64,000 nucleotides of DNA from Candidatus Daviesbacteria bacterium (GTDB taxonomy: Bacteria; Patescibacteria; Microgenomatia; Daviesbacterales; UBA10151): the NCBI GenBank assembly GCA_016176335.1, contig JACOXI010000006.1, forward strand, positions 16,068 to 80,067, given 5' to 3'. The position numbers and the translations under genes are program-made. The notes beneath the pieces are model-generated. The model was not told the DNA's origin. It saw only the letters and a program-made list of their open reading frames with translations, and made no database searches. Positions 39,462 to 47,986 of this stretch are shown piece by piece. Positions within the stretch are counted from its first letter, which is position 1. Each line of letters opens with the position of its first letter.

Positions 39462-40697
39462 ATGAAAGAAATTTTAAAACAATCATCCTGGCTTTTCACA
39501 GCACAATTGCTCACCAGAATCATCAGTTTTTTTTATACAATCTATCTTGCCAGAATTTTAGGGGTGTCGGAGTTTGGTCTTTTAACTGTGGCTCTTGCCT
39601 ACTTTTCCATTATTTCATCAGTGTCCGACCTTGGTTTTAATAGATTTCTCATCCGGGAAATTGCCAGAGGTAAAATAAAAATCCAAGAGCTCATCTGGAA
39701 CATTGCGATGTTGCGGTTGACTCTGACATCAGTCTTGTTTGCTGTCTTTTCAATATTTCTCTATATCCTCGATCCGGATAAAATGAGAGTGAGTTTAATT
39801 CTTTTGGCCACCCTTGCCATCTTGCCTCAATCAATAGCTTTAACCTTTGATGCTGTATTTGTGGGACTTAGAAAATTACAATTTTCCGCAATATCTCTAC
39901 TTCTGTCCGGTTTGGCTACAGTGGCAATAGGTATTTTTTTAGTTAGTAGGGGACTGGGTCCTACTGGTGCTATCAATGCCATAATTTTTGGACAACTGGT
40001 TTATGTCTTGGTTCTTTTCTTCTTTTTCTTGAAGCACGAAGGTGTCACTTTGCAATCGATAAAATTGCCGATATTAAAACAAACAATTACCGGTTCCTTA
40101 CCATACGGGTTGCTGGGAATAATGGGACTGCTGTATTTTAAGGTGGATGCTATTATTTTGTCTTATTTTAGGGGCAGTTTTGAAACAGGTATTTACGGGG
40201 CGGCCTACAGGTTTTTAGAGGCAGCCACTTTTATTCCCTACGCCTTCTTTGCCTCATTGTTTCCGGTTTTGGCAAAAGCTCATGACTTATCTCCGGCTTC
40301 GGTTAAACAATTGTATTTTAAATCATTGAAAATAATGGCGCTCCTAGGTTTTATTTTGGCAGCGGCTTACTTTTTTATACTCCCGCAAGTGATTTATATT
40401 TTTTTACCGGACTATCTTTTGTCAGTTGGGGCCATCAAGATTTTAGCCTTTTCCATTCCCTTCATGTTTCTTCACACTCCGGCAGTGGCAGTCCTTTTTT
40501 CTACTGATAAATATTTAAAAAAAGTGTTACTTTTTTCAGCTGTAATTTTGGGCTTTAATATAGTAGTAAACCTGATATTTATTCCCCGGTATGGTTTTTT
40601 GGCCGCATCCTGGATCACTGTTATATCAGAGGCGCTGTCATTTATAGTCTTTTTTCTGTTTACTCAATTTCAAATTCTTCAAAGAAAACATCAATGA
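39462..40697 (+). CDS. Polysaccharide flippase (Wzx-like, MOP superfamily)
   Basis: This 411-residue protein has 12-14 predicted helices. The start MKEILKQSSWLFTAQLLTRIISFFYTIYLARILG is typical of Wzx/RfbX-type exporters, with a later FSFEXGIYGAAYRFLEA-like segment. It moves undecaprenyl-linked oligosaccharide units across the membrane. ATG 39462 is preferred over an upstream in-frame ATG at 39426, which lies in the promoter. It overlaps the next gene by 4 bp. Confidence 0.88.
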   Translation: MKEILKQSSWLFTAQLLTRIISFFYTIYLARILGVSEFGLLTVALAYFSIISSVSDLGFNRFLIREIARGKIKIQELIWNIAMLRLTLTSVLFAVFSIFLYILDPDKMRVSLILLATLAILPQSIALTFDAVFVGLRKLQFSAISLLLSGLATVAIGIFLVSRGLGPTGAINAIIFGQLVYVLVLFFFFLKHEGVTLQSIKLPILKQTITGSLPYGLLGIMGLLYFKVDAIILSYFRGSFETGIYGAAYRFLEAATFIPYAFFASLFPVLAKAHDLSPASVKQLYFKSLKIMALLGFILAAAYFFILPQVIYIFLPDYLLSVGAIKILAFSIPFMFLHTPAVAVLFSTDKYLKKVLLFSAVILGFNIVVNLIFIPRYGFLAASWITVISEALSFIVFFLFTQFQILQRKHQ

Positions 40698-41380
40698 CTG
40701 TTTACGAAAAGATTTTTAAAAAACACGGATTATCTATTACCCAACAGGAGATTCTGGATTTGGTAGGTCGCGAAAAAACCGTATTGGAAATAGGGCCGTC
40801 CGCAGGTTATATGACTGATATTTTTTTAAAAAACGGTTGCGTGATAGATGTAGTGGAAACCGACAACAATGCCTTTGTTAAAATACCAAAGTTAGTTAGA
40901 AAAGCTTTACATTACTCGATAGATGATCAAAATATTCAAAAATTTCTGGGCAGAGATTATGATTTTATTATCATGGCAGATGTGTTGGAACATTTGGTTG
41001 ATCCGGAAAAATCATTGAGGGTTCTTTCTAAAATTGCCTTAAATAAAACCAAACTGATTGTCTCTTTGCCTAATATTGCCTGTTGGGCCATGAGAAAACA
41101 ACTTTTTTTAAGAGGTGATTTCGAATATCAAAGCAGTGGCCTGTTGGATAAAACTCACCTCCATTTTTATACCCCTAAATCGCTGCCGAAAACCCTTTCG
41201 GAAAACAACTGGAAAGTGGAAAAAATGATCGGGACAATAACACGTCTGCCGTTTGACCACAGCATAAGCAGATGGCCGATTTTGGGATGGCTATATAAAA
41301 AAGTTATCCGCTCCAAATTGGTAGAAAGATTTAAAAATTTGTCATATTATCATTTTTTGGTAATTGCCTCAAAAAGATGA
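40694..41380 (+). CDS. SAM-dependent methyltransferase, class I
   Basis: This 228-residue protein has motif I VLEIGPSAGYMTDIF, motif II-like VVETDNNAFV, then DYDFIIMADVLEHLVDPEKSLRVLSKI, typical of Methyltransf_11/23 enzymes. It is flanked by a flippase and a GT2 gene with 4-bp overlaps on both sides, so it probably modifies a glycan or glycolipid. The substrate is unknown. Confidence 0.85.
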   Translation: MTVYEKIFKKHGLSITQQEILDLVGREKTVLEIGPSAGYMTDIFLKNGCVIDVVETDNNAFVKIPKLVRKALHYSIDDQNIQKFLGRDYDFIIMADVLEHLVDPEKSLRVLSKIALNKTKLIVSLPNIACWAMRKQLFLRGDFEYQSSGLLDKTHLHFYTPKSLPKTLSENNWKVEKMIGTITRLPFDHSISRWPILGWLYKKVIRSKLVERFKNLSYYHFLVIASKR

Positions 41381-42357
41381 ATAAGACTGGTGTTTGTGTA
41401 ATTATTCCCAACTGGAACGGTCAGCAGTTACTGAAAGATTGCCTCAACTCATTAAAAAGTCAAACTTATAGAAAATTTCAGATAATAGTGGTTGATAACG
41501 CCTCTGTCGATGATTCGGTTCAATATGTCAAGAAGAATTTTCCCGAGGTGATTGTTATTGGACTTGACAAAAATTATGGTTTTGCAAAAGCCATCAACGA
41601 AGGAGTTAGAAACGCAAATTCCGATTATGCGGTTTTTTTAAACAATGATACATATGCGGACAAAAATTGGTTAAAAGAACTTATAGCGATGGCAGATATT
41701 CACCCGGAGGTGATTTCTGTAGGCTGCAAATTGTTAAATTATTACCGGCGCAAAATAATTGATGGAGTGGGGATTATGATTAATGAAGTAGGTCAGGCCA
41801 GGTCATTAGGTTATCAGGAGGAGGATCAAGGACAGTATGACAAAGTAAAGTACATTTTTGGAGCAACAGCAGGAGCTGCTCTATTCAAAAGATCAGCGTT
41901 TATAAAGTTAGGAATGTTTGATGAAAATTTCTTTATGTATTCGGAGGAGGTGGATTTTGCATTCAGAGCCCAATTTTCAGGTTATAAATCCATATTTTGC
42001 CCTAAAGCTATTGTCTATCATAAGCATAAAGCCAGCGCTGGAAAATTGCCGCAACTTATTGAGTACTGGCAGTTTAGGAATATGTATCAAACCATCATTA
42101 AAAACTTTCCCATCAGGGTAATCTTTAGAAAATGGAGGTGGTTAAAAATAATTTTGGTATATTTCAATACCATCATTTATCAAATAAAACTGGGTTTCAT
42201 CTTGCCGCCAATTTTGGTGACAGTATATCTAATTGTCAATTTACCCAGATTAATTATGCAAAGATATAAAATTCAAAAAAGTAAGCAGGTTTCAGATCAA
42301 TATATAGAAGGTTTCTTCCAACAGAAGAAAATTACTTTTTGGGGACTGCGGAAATGA
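41377..42357 (+). CDS. Glycosyltransferase, GT2 family (rhamnosyltransferase-like)
   Basis: This 326-residue GT-A enzyme starts VCVIIPNWNGQQLLKDCLNSL. It has VVDNASVDDS, NYGFAKAINEGVRNANSDYAVFLNNDT (DxD-like NDD), and FGATAGAALFKRSAFIKLGMFDENFFMYSEEVDFAFRAQ (ED of the catalytic base region). A C-terminal hydrophobic helix (IKLGFILPPILVTVYLIVN) anchors it. The 3' end overlaps the convergent ligase gene by 26 bp. Confidence 0.9.
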   Translation: MNKTGVCVIIPNWNGQQLLKDCLNSLKSQTYRKFQIIVVDNASVDDSVQYVKKNFPEVIVIGLDKNYGFAKAINEGVRNANSDYAVFLNNDTYADKNWLKELIAMADIHPEVISVGCKLLNYYRRKIIDGVGIMINEVGQARSLGYQEEDQGQYDKVKYIFGATAGAALFKRSAFIKLGMFDENFFMYSEEVDFAFRAQFSGYKSIFCPKAIVYHKHKASAGKLPQLIEYWQFRNMYQTIIKNFPIRVIFRKWRWLKIILVYFNTIIYQIKLGFILPPILVTVYLIVNLPRLIMQRYKIQKSKQVSDQYIEGFFQQKKITFWGLRK

Positions 42358-43501
42358 GCATTATCCAGGAAAAAATCGGCGGGTAAAACAAGCTGTTGGA
42401 GAAAATACTGTGAATTAAAAGCCCCCCTATTGCCGCTCCCAAAACTAAATTTTTAGGATGTGAATACTTAACAAGACTGATCAGAAAAATTAAGTAAGCA
42501 GTCAAGCCAACTACGCCTGTTGTTGAAGCAACAAACAGTAAGCTGGAATCGTTACTGGAGGCGCCGTGACTTTTTAAAAATTGCTCATCTCCCAAATTAA
42601 ATTGCTTTATTGCATAACGGTAAGTATTAAATCCCACTCCTAAAATTGGGAATTTTTGGAATAAGATTGCCCCCTGTTCCCAAGTATTGAAACGGAAGGA
42701 TGCGGATTGTTCCCTGTCAATATTTCTGGGACTTGCCACCAGTTGAACATAGATTTGAAATCCCAAAAGGAGGATTGAAAATAAAATAACAGTGATTAGA
42801 AAAAGCTTTGTTGATTTTTGAAAAACAGCCCATATTGTTCCGCTTACTAAAAACATCAGATAACTTGAACGGGAGAAGGTGGTTAAAAGAGCCACATACA
42901 AAATAACAAAAAATATATAAAAAATTCTGCCTCGGACAAGGTGGTAGCCAATAAGGTGTTCTTTGGCATAAATAAGAAGCAGCAGAGTTAAAACCAAGTA
43001 AGCCCCGGCAAAATTAGGGTCCAAAAATGTGGAAACTGTTCTAAAATAGTGCGGATCCCAACCCCAAGCAGTTAAAAATCTCAAATCCGGTAAAAATAAA
43101 AACTGAATAAGCCCTGCAACCGCGAGGGTTAGACCGGACAATATCAAAATTTTTTGGATATCATTTTTGAGTGCGGGGAACGCACCGGAGAGCATGATCC
43201 AGCACAGTAAGGTATAAAAGGCAAATCTGACTGTGTAAAAAAAGCTAATTAGGATTTCTTCCGGACGTAGGTGAAGCGGGGTTAACATAAGAGACAATAT
43301 GGCAATGACAATAAATACCATGGCGCTTTTTAAAAATAGCGGGGGTTTTTTAAGCTTGAATTTAAGTTTGACAAGTCCCAGTAGACAAAATAATATGATT
43401 GCCAAATCCAAGACAGTTGCCCCGCCTTGACCGGCGATAGGCAGTTTAATTAATTGACCGCTGATAATTGCCAGTGCTAGTATCCAACTATAAATATCCA
43501 T
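42332..43501 (-). CDS. O-antigen ligase/polymerase-like membrane protein (Wzy_C family)
   Basis: This 389-residue protein has about eleven helices and a periplasmic loop containing SFRFNTWEQGAILFQKFPILGVGFNTYRYA, the Wzy_C signature (R...W..A......P..G.G...F). It joins or polymerises glycan units outside the membrane. A -10 TATAAT on the minus strand (complement of 43509-43514) ends 7 nt before its ATG and lies inside the neighbouring gene's first codons. Confidence 0.85.
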   Translation of the reverse strand: MDIYSWILALAIISGQLIKLPIAGQGGATVLDLAIILFCLLGLVKLKFKLKKPPLFLKSAMVFIVIAILSLMLTPLHLRPEEILISFFYTVRFAFYTLLCWIMLSGAFPALKNDIQKILILSGLTLAVAGLIQFLFLPDLRFLTAWGWDPHYFRTVSTFLDPNFAGAYLVLTLLLLIYAKEHLIGYHLVRGRIFYIFFVILYVALLTTFSRSSYLMFLVSGTIWAVFQKSTKLFLITVILFSILLLGFQIYVQLVASPRNIDREQSASFRFNTWEQGAILFQKFPILGVGFNTYRYAIKQFNLGDEQFLKSHGASSNDSSLLFVASTTGVVGLTAYLIFLISLVKYSHPKNLVLGAAIGGLLIHSIFSNSLFYPPIFSWIMLISAVPKK

Positions 43502-43503
43502 AG

Positions 43504-44541
43504 ATGAAATTATATCCTAATATAACTTATATTTTTATCATTTGGCTGGTCTCGGTTTTATTTATTGCTTATTTTGGTTTTTCCGTCCTACCGCATTCGG
43601 GCAAATTTAGTGATAATTTTTTCCAGAGTTTTGCTAATTGGGATGGGGGACATTATTTGGGAATTGCCCAATTTGGTTACAGTGAAAAATTCCAGTATGC
43701 TTTTTTTCCTCTTTACCCCCTATTAATCAAGGGAGTCAACTTAATTTTACAAAATTATTTATTAAGTGGAGTATTAATTAGCATTTTATCTGCTTTTTTT
43801 GCTTTACATCTATTGTACAAATTAGTGGCAGATGACTTTGATAAAAAAGTGGCAGAGAAAGTAATTTTATTATTGCTGTTTTTCCCCACCTCATTTTATT
43901 TTCTGACAGTATATTCGGAAGGATTATTCCTCTTAATGGTGGTGGCTGCCTTTTATTTTTTACGGCAGAAAAGATTACTGCTGGCCACTGGTCTGGCTGC
44001 TTTAGCCTCTGCCACGAGGCTTTCGGGTTTGGCAATAGTTGCGGCTTTGGTAGTGGAGGTACTCTTGAAAGAGGGACTAAATCGGAAAAATTGGTATATC
44101 ATGCTCTCTCCCTTGGGATTTATCATCTACAGTTGGTATTTGTGGGGGCAAACAGGCGATCCATTTTACTTTATCAGCGCCCAAAGCTATTGGCACAATT
44201 TTATAAGTCTTCCAGGGTTAAATTTTTTTTGGACTTTGGGAAGTTTGACCCCTAATAAATTTTTGGATCTGGTCTTTGCCGCTTTTGGTTTGGGAATGGC
44301 CATGCGGGCTGTGAGATTTTTACCGCTTCCGTATTCTGTTTACGCTTTCGTCTCGCTGCTAATACCGCTTTTTACCGCCTCTTTAACTTCCATGCCGAGA
44401 TTCTTATCAGTTGTTTTTCCGATATTTATACTTTTGGCATTAATGAAAAATAAGTACCTGATTTTGACTTATCAGATGATTTGTTTGATGCTGCTTTCTT
44501 TATTTATTGTGCTTTTTGTCAACGGTTACTGGATTAGTTAG
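43504..44541 (+). CDS. PIG-V-like mannosyltransferase family membrane protein
   Basis: This 345-residue polytopic protein has family motifs ANWDGGHYLGIAQFGY, YAFFPLYPLL, FFPTSFYFLTVYSEGLFL, SATRLSGLAI and a SMPRFLSVVFP segment near the end. PIG-V-type enzymes use dolichyl- or polyprenyl-phosphate mannose as donor. The ATG is only 2 bp from the divergent ligase ATG. Its last 4 bp overlap the next convergent gene. Confidence 0.8.
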   Translation: MKLYPNITYIFIIWLVSVLFIAYFGFSVLPHSGKFSDNFFQSFANWDGGHYLGIAQFGYSEKFQYAFFPLYPLLIKGVNLILQNYLLSGVLISILSAFFALHLLYKLVADDFDKKVAEKVILLLLFFPTSFYFLTVYSEGLFLLMVVAAFYFLRQKRLLLATGLAALASATRLSGLAIVAALVVEVLLKEGLNRKNWYIMLSPLGFIIYSWYLWGQTGDPFYFISAQSYWHNFISLPGLNFFWTLGSLTPNKFLDLVFAAFGLGMAMRAVRFLPLPYSVYAFVSLLIPLFTASLTSMPRFLSVVFPIFILLALMKNKYLILTYQMICLMLLSLFIVLFVNGYWIS

Positions 44542-45272
44542 GGAGTGAATATGACTTTGCGGGAGATTTCCGAAAAATTGGCAGAGGAGTCATAAGCTTT
44601 TATAGTAAAATTATTTTCCCCGTCATTTAAGGTCCGCTCGGATGAAAAATTACCTTCCTTATCCACGATAATCTGATTTCCGTTGATGTATATTTGTGAT
44701 TTAGGTTCAGTCTTGCCCGCAATCTTTATCTTCCTTTCTCCTTGAATAGTTTTACCATCCAGCGGTTCAGATACCTCCAATAAGGGTTTTTCATTGTCAA
44801 AAATAACTTTTATTGTTTTTGACGGAAGGCTCATCTGGCCGTTCTCATCCAAGGTTTTGCCGTAGATGTTGTTAACCCCCAAGCCCAGTTGGATATTTTG
44901 GAAAGTGAATGAGCCGTCGGATGAGCTTTTCTCTGTCTGCTTCTCTTCATCGTCTAAAAAAAGCTTAACTTTGGATTCCGGTGTGGCATAACCTTGGATG
45001 TTAATTTGAGCAGTATTTGTTGCTTCGTATGGGATATTAAAAATTGGAGGTGCCAATGATACGGTTGTATCTTTGAGATCAACTTTTTTAATTGGTGGAG
45101 TTATGAATTCTTTGATTGAGCCCAAAACTCTGATGAAGTTGGGAAGAATCCAAATAAGTGCAACATAAGTAAAGATTAACACCAAAAAAAGACTTATTAT
45201 AAAATTTCTTTTGTTTCTTCTGGCAATTCTTCTGACTGCCCTGCGGTTGTATCTGTAAGATCTGTGTGCCAT
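44538..45272 (-). CDS. Membrane-anchored protein with Ig-like domains
   Basis: This 244-residue protein has a very basic N-terminus (RSYRYNRRAVRRIARRNKRN), one helix (residues 23-44) and two beta-sandwich repeats of the bacterial Ig/glucodextranase-B type (INIQGYATPESKVKLFLDD ... SSDGSFTFQNIQLGLGVNNI; IKIAGKTEPKSQIYINGNQI ... KEGNFSSERTLNDGENNFT). It is probably a structural or adhesive surface protein. It ends in a 4-bp overlap with the convergent gene. Confidence 0.75.
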   Translation of the reverse strand: MAHRSYRYNRRAVRRIARRNKRNFIISLFLVLIFTYVALIWILPNFIRVLGSIKEFITPPIKKVDLKDTTVSLAPPIFNIPYEATNTAQINIQGYATPESKVKLFLDDEEKQTEKSSSDGSFTFQNIQLGLGVNNIYGKTLDENGQMSLPSKTIKVIFDNEKPLLEVSEPLDGKTIQGERKIKIAGKTEPKSQIYINGNQIIVDKEGNFSSERTLNDGENNFTIKAYDSSANFSEISRKVIFTP

Positions 45273-45353
45273 GCCTTTGAGATGATTCTACGTTTTACGC
45301 GAGTAAAAGGCAAGGTTCTGCGCAGCAGGTTCTTAACATGTTTGTTAATTTGA

Positions 45354-45359
45354 TAGAAT
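45354..45359 (+). promoter_or_regulatory. tRNA-Gly/tRNA-Thr promoter (-10)
   Basis: TAGAAT (45354-45359) lies 10 nt before tRNA-Gly, with a weak -35 TTCTTA (45330-45335, 18-nt spacer). The two tRNA genes, 28 bp apart, are probably co-transcribed. Confidence 0.5.
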
Positions 45360-45369
45360 ATGAAAGGTT

Positions 45370-45440
45370 GCGGGATTTGTATAGTGGTAATACGCTACCT
45401 TCCCAAGGTAGAGCCGCCAGTCCGATTCTGGTATCCCGCT
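45370..45440 (+). tRNA. tRNA-Gly (CCC)
   Basis: Acceptor stem GCGGGAT/ATCCCGC with discriminator U, anticodon stem CTACC/GGTAG and loop TTCCCAA (anticodon CCC). The T stem is GCCAG/CTGGT. The T loop reads TCCGATT where nearly all bacterial tRNAs have TTC at positions 54-56, so position 55 is C. CCA is not encoded. Confidence 0.88.
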
Positions 45441-45468
45441 CATTAGTTCAGGCCGACTTCAGACATAA

Positions 45469-45543
45469 GCCGACTTAGCTCAGAGGTAGAGCAGCTGTTT
45501 CGTAAACAGCAGGTCACTGGTTCGATTCCAGTAGTCGGCTCCA
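45469..45543 (+). tRNA. tRNA-Thr (CGT)
   Basis: Acceptor GCCGACT/AGTCGGC, D arm GCTC/GAGC, anticodon stem GCTGT/ACAGC with loop TTCGTAA (anticodon CGT), T arm ACTGG-TTCGATT-CCAGT. CCA is encoded at 45541-45543. It directly abuts the stop codon of the convergent TPR gene. Confidence 0.95.
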
Positions 45544-47154
45544 CTATTTACTGGCTTCCACAAGTCCCTGTTGTGCCAGTTGATTTTGGGGATCAATTTT
45601 TAGGATTTCCTCAAAGATTTGTTTGGCAGACTGCTTATCACCCTTTGCCAAAAAGATTACTGCCAAATTCAGCCTAAGATTTAAATTTTTGGGGTTAATG
45701 GTGATGGCTTTTTGCATATAGTTTAGGGCGCTGTCGTATTGTTTTTCCTGAAAATAAATTGCCGCCATATTTTGATAAGACTGCCAAAGTATGGGGCTTA
45801 AGCTGGCAGCTTTCTGGTAATACTCTAATGCTTTATCCAGCTGACCCAATTCCCTGTACACATTTCCGGCATTATGATATGCATCCGCATAATCGGGTTT
45901 TAGAGAAATCGCAGTCTTAAACTCTTGCAGAGAACGCTCCTTGTTACCCCATCTGCCGTAAACATCCCCCAAATTATTGTGAGTATTCGGAGAGGATGGT
46001 GAGGTTTTGCCTGTGGCAATCCATAAATTATCCTCATTTTTCCATTCTATATTTCTGATAATTGCTCTTGCGGACAAGGAAATTAAAATAATTGCGAAAA
46101 TAGAATAGATGACATTTTTATATTTTCCAATTGAGGCAATCTTATCCAAAATGAAGCCGGTTAAGGCAAAAATTCCCAAGCTTGGCAGATACAGATATCT
46201 TTCCGCAACGATCCAATTGAATCTAAAGGGGGTGAGGGTGGGGGAAAGAGAGATCAAGAAAAAGGACAGCCAGAAAAAAACGGACTTGTTTTTTTTGAGT
46301 CCATACAAAATCAGCCCAAAAAAGACCATGGTAAAAACAGCTCTTAATGCAAAAGAGATTTGGCTGAATGACAGCTCGGAATGATAAAGAGTTAAAGTTT
46401 TGGGAAAGAACAGAAGTTCAAAATAAGATGATATGGCAACGGGAATTTGTATCAGAGGATTATCAATACCTTTTTGTTGGTAGTGTACTTGTTGCAAAGT
46501 TTCTTCTCTTTGGGGAAGAGCGGCTAAGTTTATCAAGAGGTAAGTTAGGGATAATAAGAAAAAAGGCAGGGTCCTAACCCAGTTTTTTTTAAAATTTCCA
46601 AAACAAAACTCATAAAGGGGAAAAACCACAAAAAGCCCAATAGGCATGACAGGATGTGACATCAGAGAAAACAGGTAAAAAACCACAGCAGAAAAGTACC
46701 GCTTTCGGCTTTTTTGGGAAATAATATAAAGCATAAATGATAGGAGGAAGAAAAAAGTATATTGGGTATATATGCCTCCTGATATCCAAACAAAAGCTTC
46801 GGCAATTGCCGGGTGCACTGCAAAAAGACTGGCTGCAAAAAAAGCCAGCCGCCTTGATCTGTATATGTTTGAAAGTATTTGATAGATTAGGATGGTAGAA
46901 CCCAAATGGAAAAATATATTGATGATTCTGAAAGCAAGAGGTGTTAATCCCGCAATATGGTAGGTAGTCCAATAAATAAGATGCCTGATGATGCCCAGAG
47001 AATAAGTATGGATAATGTATCCTAAATCTCCAATGGTTGTTTTTTGGGCAATTTCCGCAATGTCGTCTGAAACAAAGGCATTACCCAAAGAATTTACAAA
47101 GGTAAAACTTACCAGTAGAGTTAACGTTACAAGAATTACTTTTTTTCCACTCAT
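45544..47154 (-). CDS. Polytopic membrane protein with C-terminal TPR repeats (TMTC/GT39-like)
   Basis: This 536-residue protein has about ten helices in the N-terminal 360 residues, with an FVSDD motif after the first helix, as in GT-C glycosyltransferases of the GT39/TMTC type. Four TPR units follow (for example NLGDVYGRWGNKERSLQEFKTAISLKPDYADAYHNAGNVY). The layout matches TMTC-type protein O-mannosyltransferases. A glycosyltransferase role is inferred from architecture and the polysaccharide neighbourhood. Confidence 0.75.
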   Translation of the reverse strand: MSGKKVILVTLTLLVSFTFVNSLGNAFVSDDIAEIAQKTTIGDLGYIIHTYSLGIIRHLIYWTTYHIAGLTPLAFRIINIFFHLGSTILIYQILSNIYRSRRLAFFAASLFAVHPAIAEAFVWISGGIYTQYTFFFLLSFMLYIISQKSRKRYFSAVVFYLFSLMSHPVMPIGLFVVFPLYEFCFGNFKKNWVRTLPFFLLSLTYLLINLAALPQREETLQQVHYQQKGIDNPLIQIPVAISSYFELLFFPKTLTLYHSELSFSQISFALRAVFTMVFFGLILYGLKKNKSVFFWLSFFLISLSPTLTPFRFNWIVAERYLYLPSLGIFALTGFILDKIASIGKYKNVIYSIFAIILISLSARAIIRNIEWKNEDNLWIATGKTSPSSPNTHNNLGDVYGRWGNKERSLQEFKTAISLKPDYADAYHNAGNVYRELGQLDKALEYYQKAASLSPILWQSYQNMAAIYFQEKQYDSALNYMQKAITINPKNLNLRLNLAVIFLAKGDKQSAKQIFEEILKIDPQNQLAQQGLVEASK

Positions 47155-47182
47155 CTATTAATAGTAACATTGTAAGGAAATT

Positions 47183-47791
47183 TTATCTGGGGATAGACAA
47201 AACCATGCCAGGTTCTATAAGATCGGGGTTTTGTATATTGTTTGCTTTGGCAATTCGCTCGTAGGCATAGATATCCCCATAGGCTCTACCTGCTATTTTG
47301 GACAACCAATCACCCCAAACAACAGTGTAAGAATCACCTGTGATTTTTTCTCCCCACAGGTTTTCTGTCTGATCCAAAGTACTCGCGACACTTTCCAGTT
47401 TTGGCATCTTTAGAACTTGACCTGTTTCAATCTGATCCGGATTGGTTAAATTATTCGCCTGGGCCACTTCTACATATTTGTAACCATCGCCATAGTATTT
47501 TTCGGAAATTGTAAAAAGAGTATCATCCTGTTTGACAGTGTAATTGCCCGGTAAACTTTGTGGAGAAACATCTTCTTGAACTTCTTTTTGTTGTGCAGGG
47601 CCCAGATCCGCTTTACCTCTATTAAAGAAATTAAATACCAAAATTCCCACCACCAGGATAATTAAGGCCCCCAAAATCATACTTAATTTGGACTGGTTAG
47701 ACTGCACCTTACTTTCCAGTCTATCCACATAGTTTGCATAAACTGGGGAATCTGTTGTTGTTTTTTTGTTTGAGATTTTTCTTCTTGCCAT
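47183..47791 (-). CDS. LysM protein with two LysM domains, membrane-anchored
   Basis: This 202-residue protein starts at ATG 47791 (MARRKISNKK); upstream in-frame ATGs overlap the tRNA-Asp promoter region. One helix (about residues 40-58) is followed by two LysM modules (YTVKQDDTLFTISEKYYGDG ... and YTVVWGDWLSKIAGRAYGD ...). LysM binds peptidoglycan GlcNAc chains, so it is probably a wall-binding surface protein. It is just downstream of the TPR gene's start, on the same strand. Confidence 0.85.
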   Translation of the reverse strand: MARRKISNKKTTTDSPVYANYVDRLESKVQSNQSKLSMILGALIILVVGILVFNFFNRGKADLGPAQQKEVQEDVSPQSLPGNYTVKQDDTLFTISEKYYGDGYKYVEVAQANNLTNPDQIETGQVLKMPKLESVASTLDQTENLWGEKITGDSYTVVWGDWLSKIAGRAYGDIYAYERIAKANNIQNPDLIEPGMVLSIPR

Positions 47792-47808
47792 TTTAATAAA
47801 TGGGGCAG

Positions 47809-47824
47809 CCCGCGATCTTGCGGG
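47809..47824. repeat. Small G+C-rich hairpin upstream of the LysM gene
   Basis: CCCGC (47809-47813) pairs with GCGGG (47820-47824) around gatctt. It is of the same style as the palindromic elements inside gatC and gatB, but here intergenic. Confidence 0.4.
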
Positions 47825-47863
47825 GGAACAGTAGTAATCCCTTTTTAAACTTATCCTTAGCAA

Positions 47864-47893
47864 TTGTCAAGAGGGTATTTAGTTTGTTACAAT
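47864..47893 (+). promoter_or_regulatory. tRNA-Asp promoter
   Basis: TTGTCA (47864-47869), 18-nt spacer, TACAAT (47888-47893); the tRNA starts 12 nt later. polX, 5 bp after the tRNA CCA, may be co-transcribed. Confidence 0.65.
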
Positions 47894-47905
47894 ACAAAGC
47901 AGTCT

Positions 47906-47981
47906 GGGACCGTAGTGAACCGGTCATCACGTCTCCCTGTCACGGAGAAGATAGCGGGTTCGATTCCCGTCGGTCCCGCCA
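47906..47981 (+). tRNA. tRNA-Asp (GTC)
   Basis: Acceptor GGGACCG/CGGTCCC, anticodon stem TCTCC/GGAGA with loop CTGTCAC (anticodon GTC), T arm GCGGG-TTCGATT-CCCGT, discriminator G. CCA is encoded (47979-47981). Confidence 0.96.
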
Positions 47982-47986
47982 AATCA

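Noticed and set aside
47864..47986. Extension of polX upstream through the tRNA-Asp
   Set aside because: The added residues are a translation of the tRNA-Asp gene and its promoter; the family-like sequence begins at ATG 47987.
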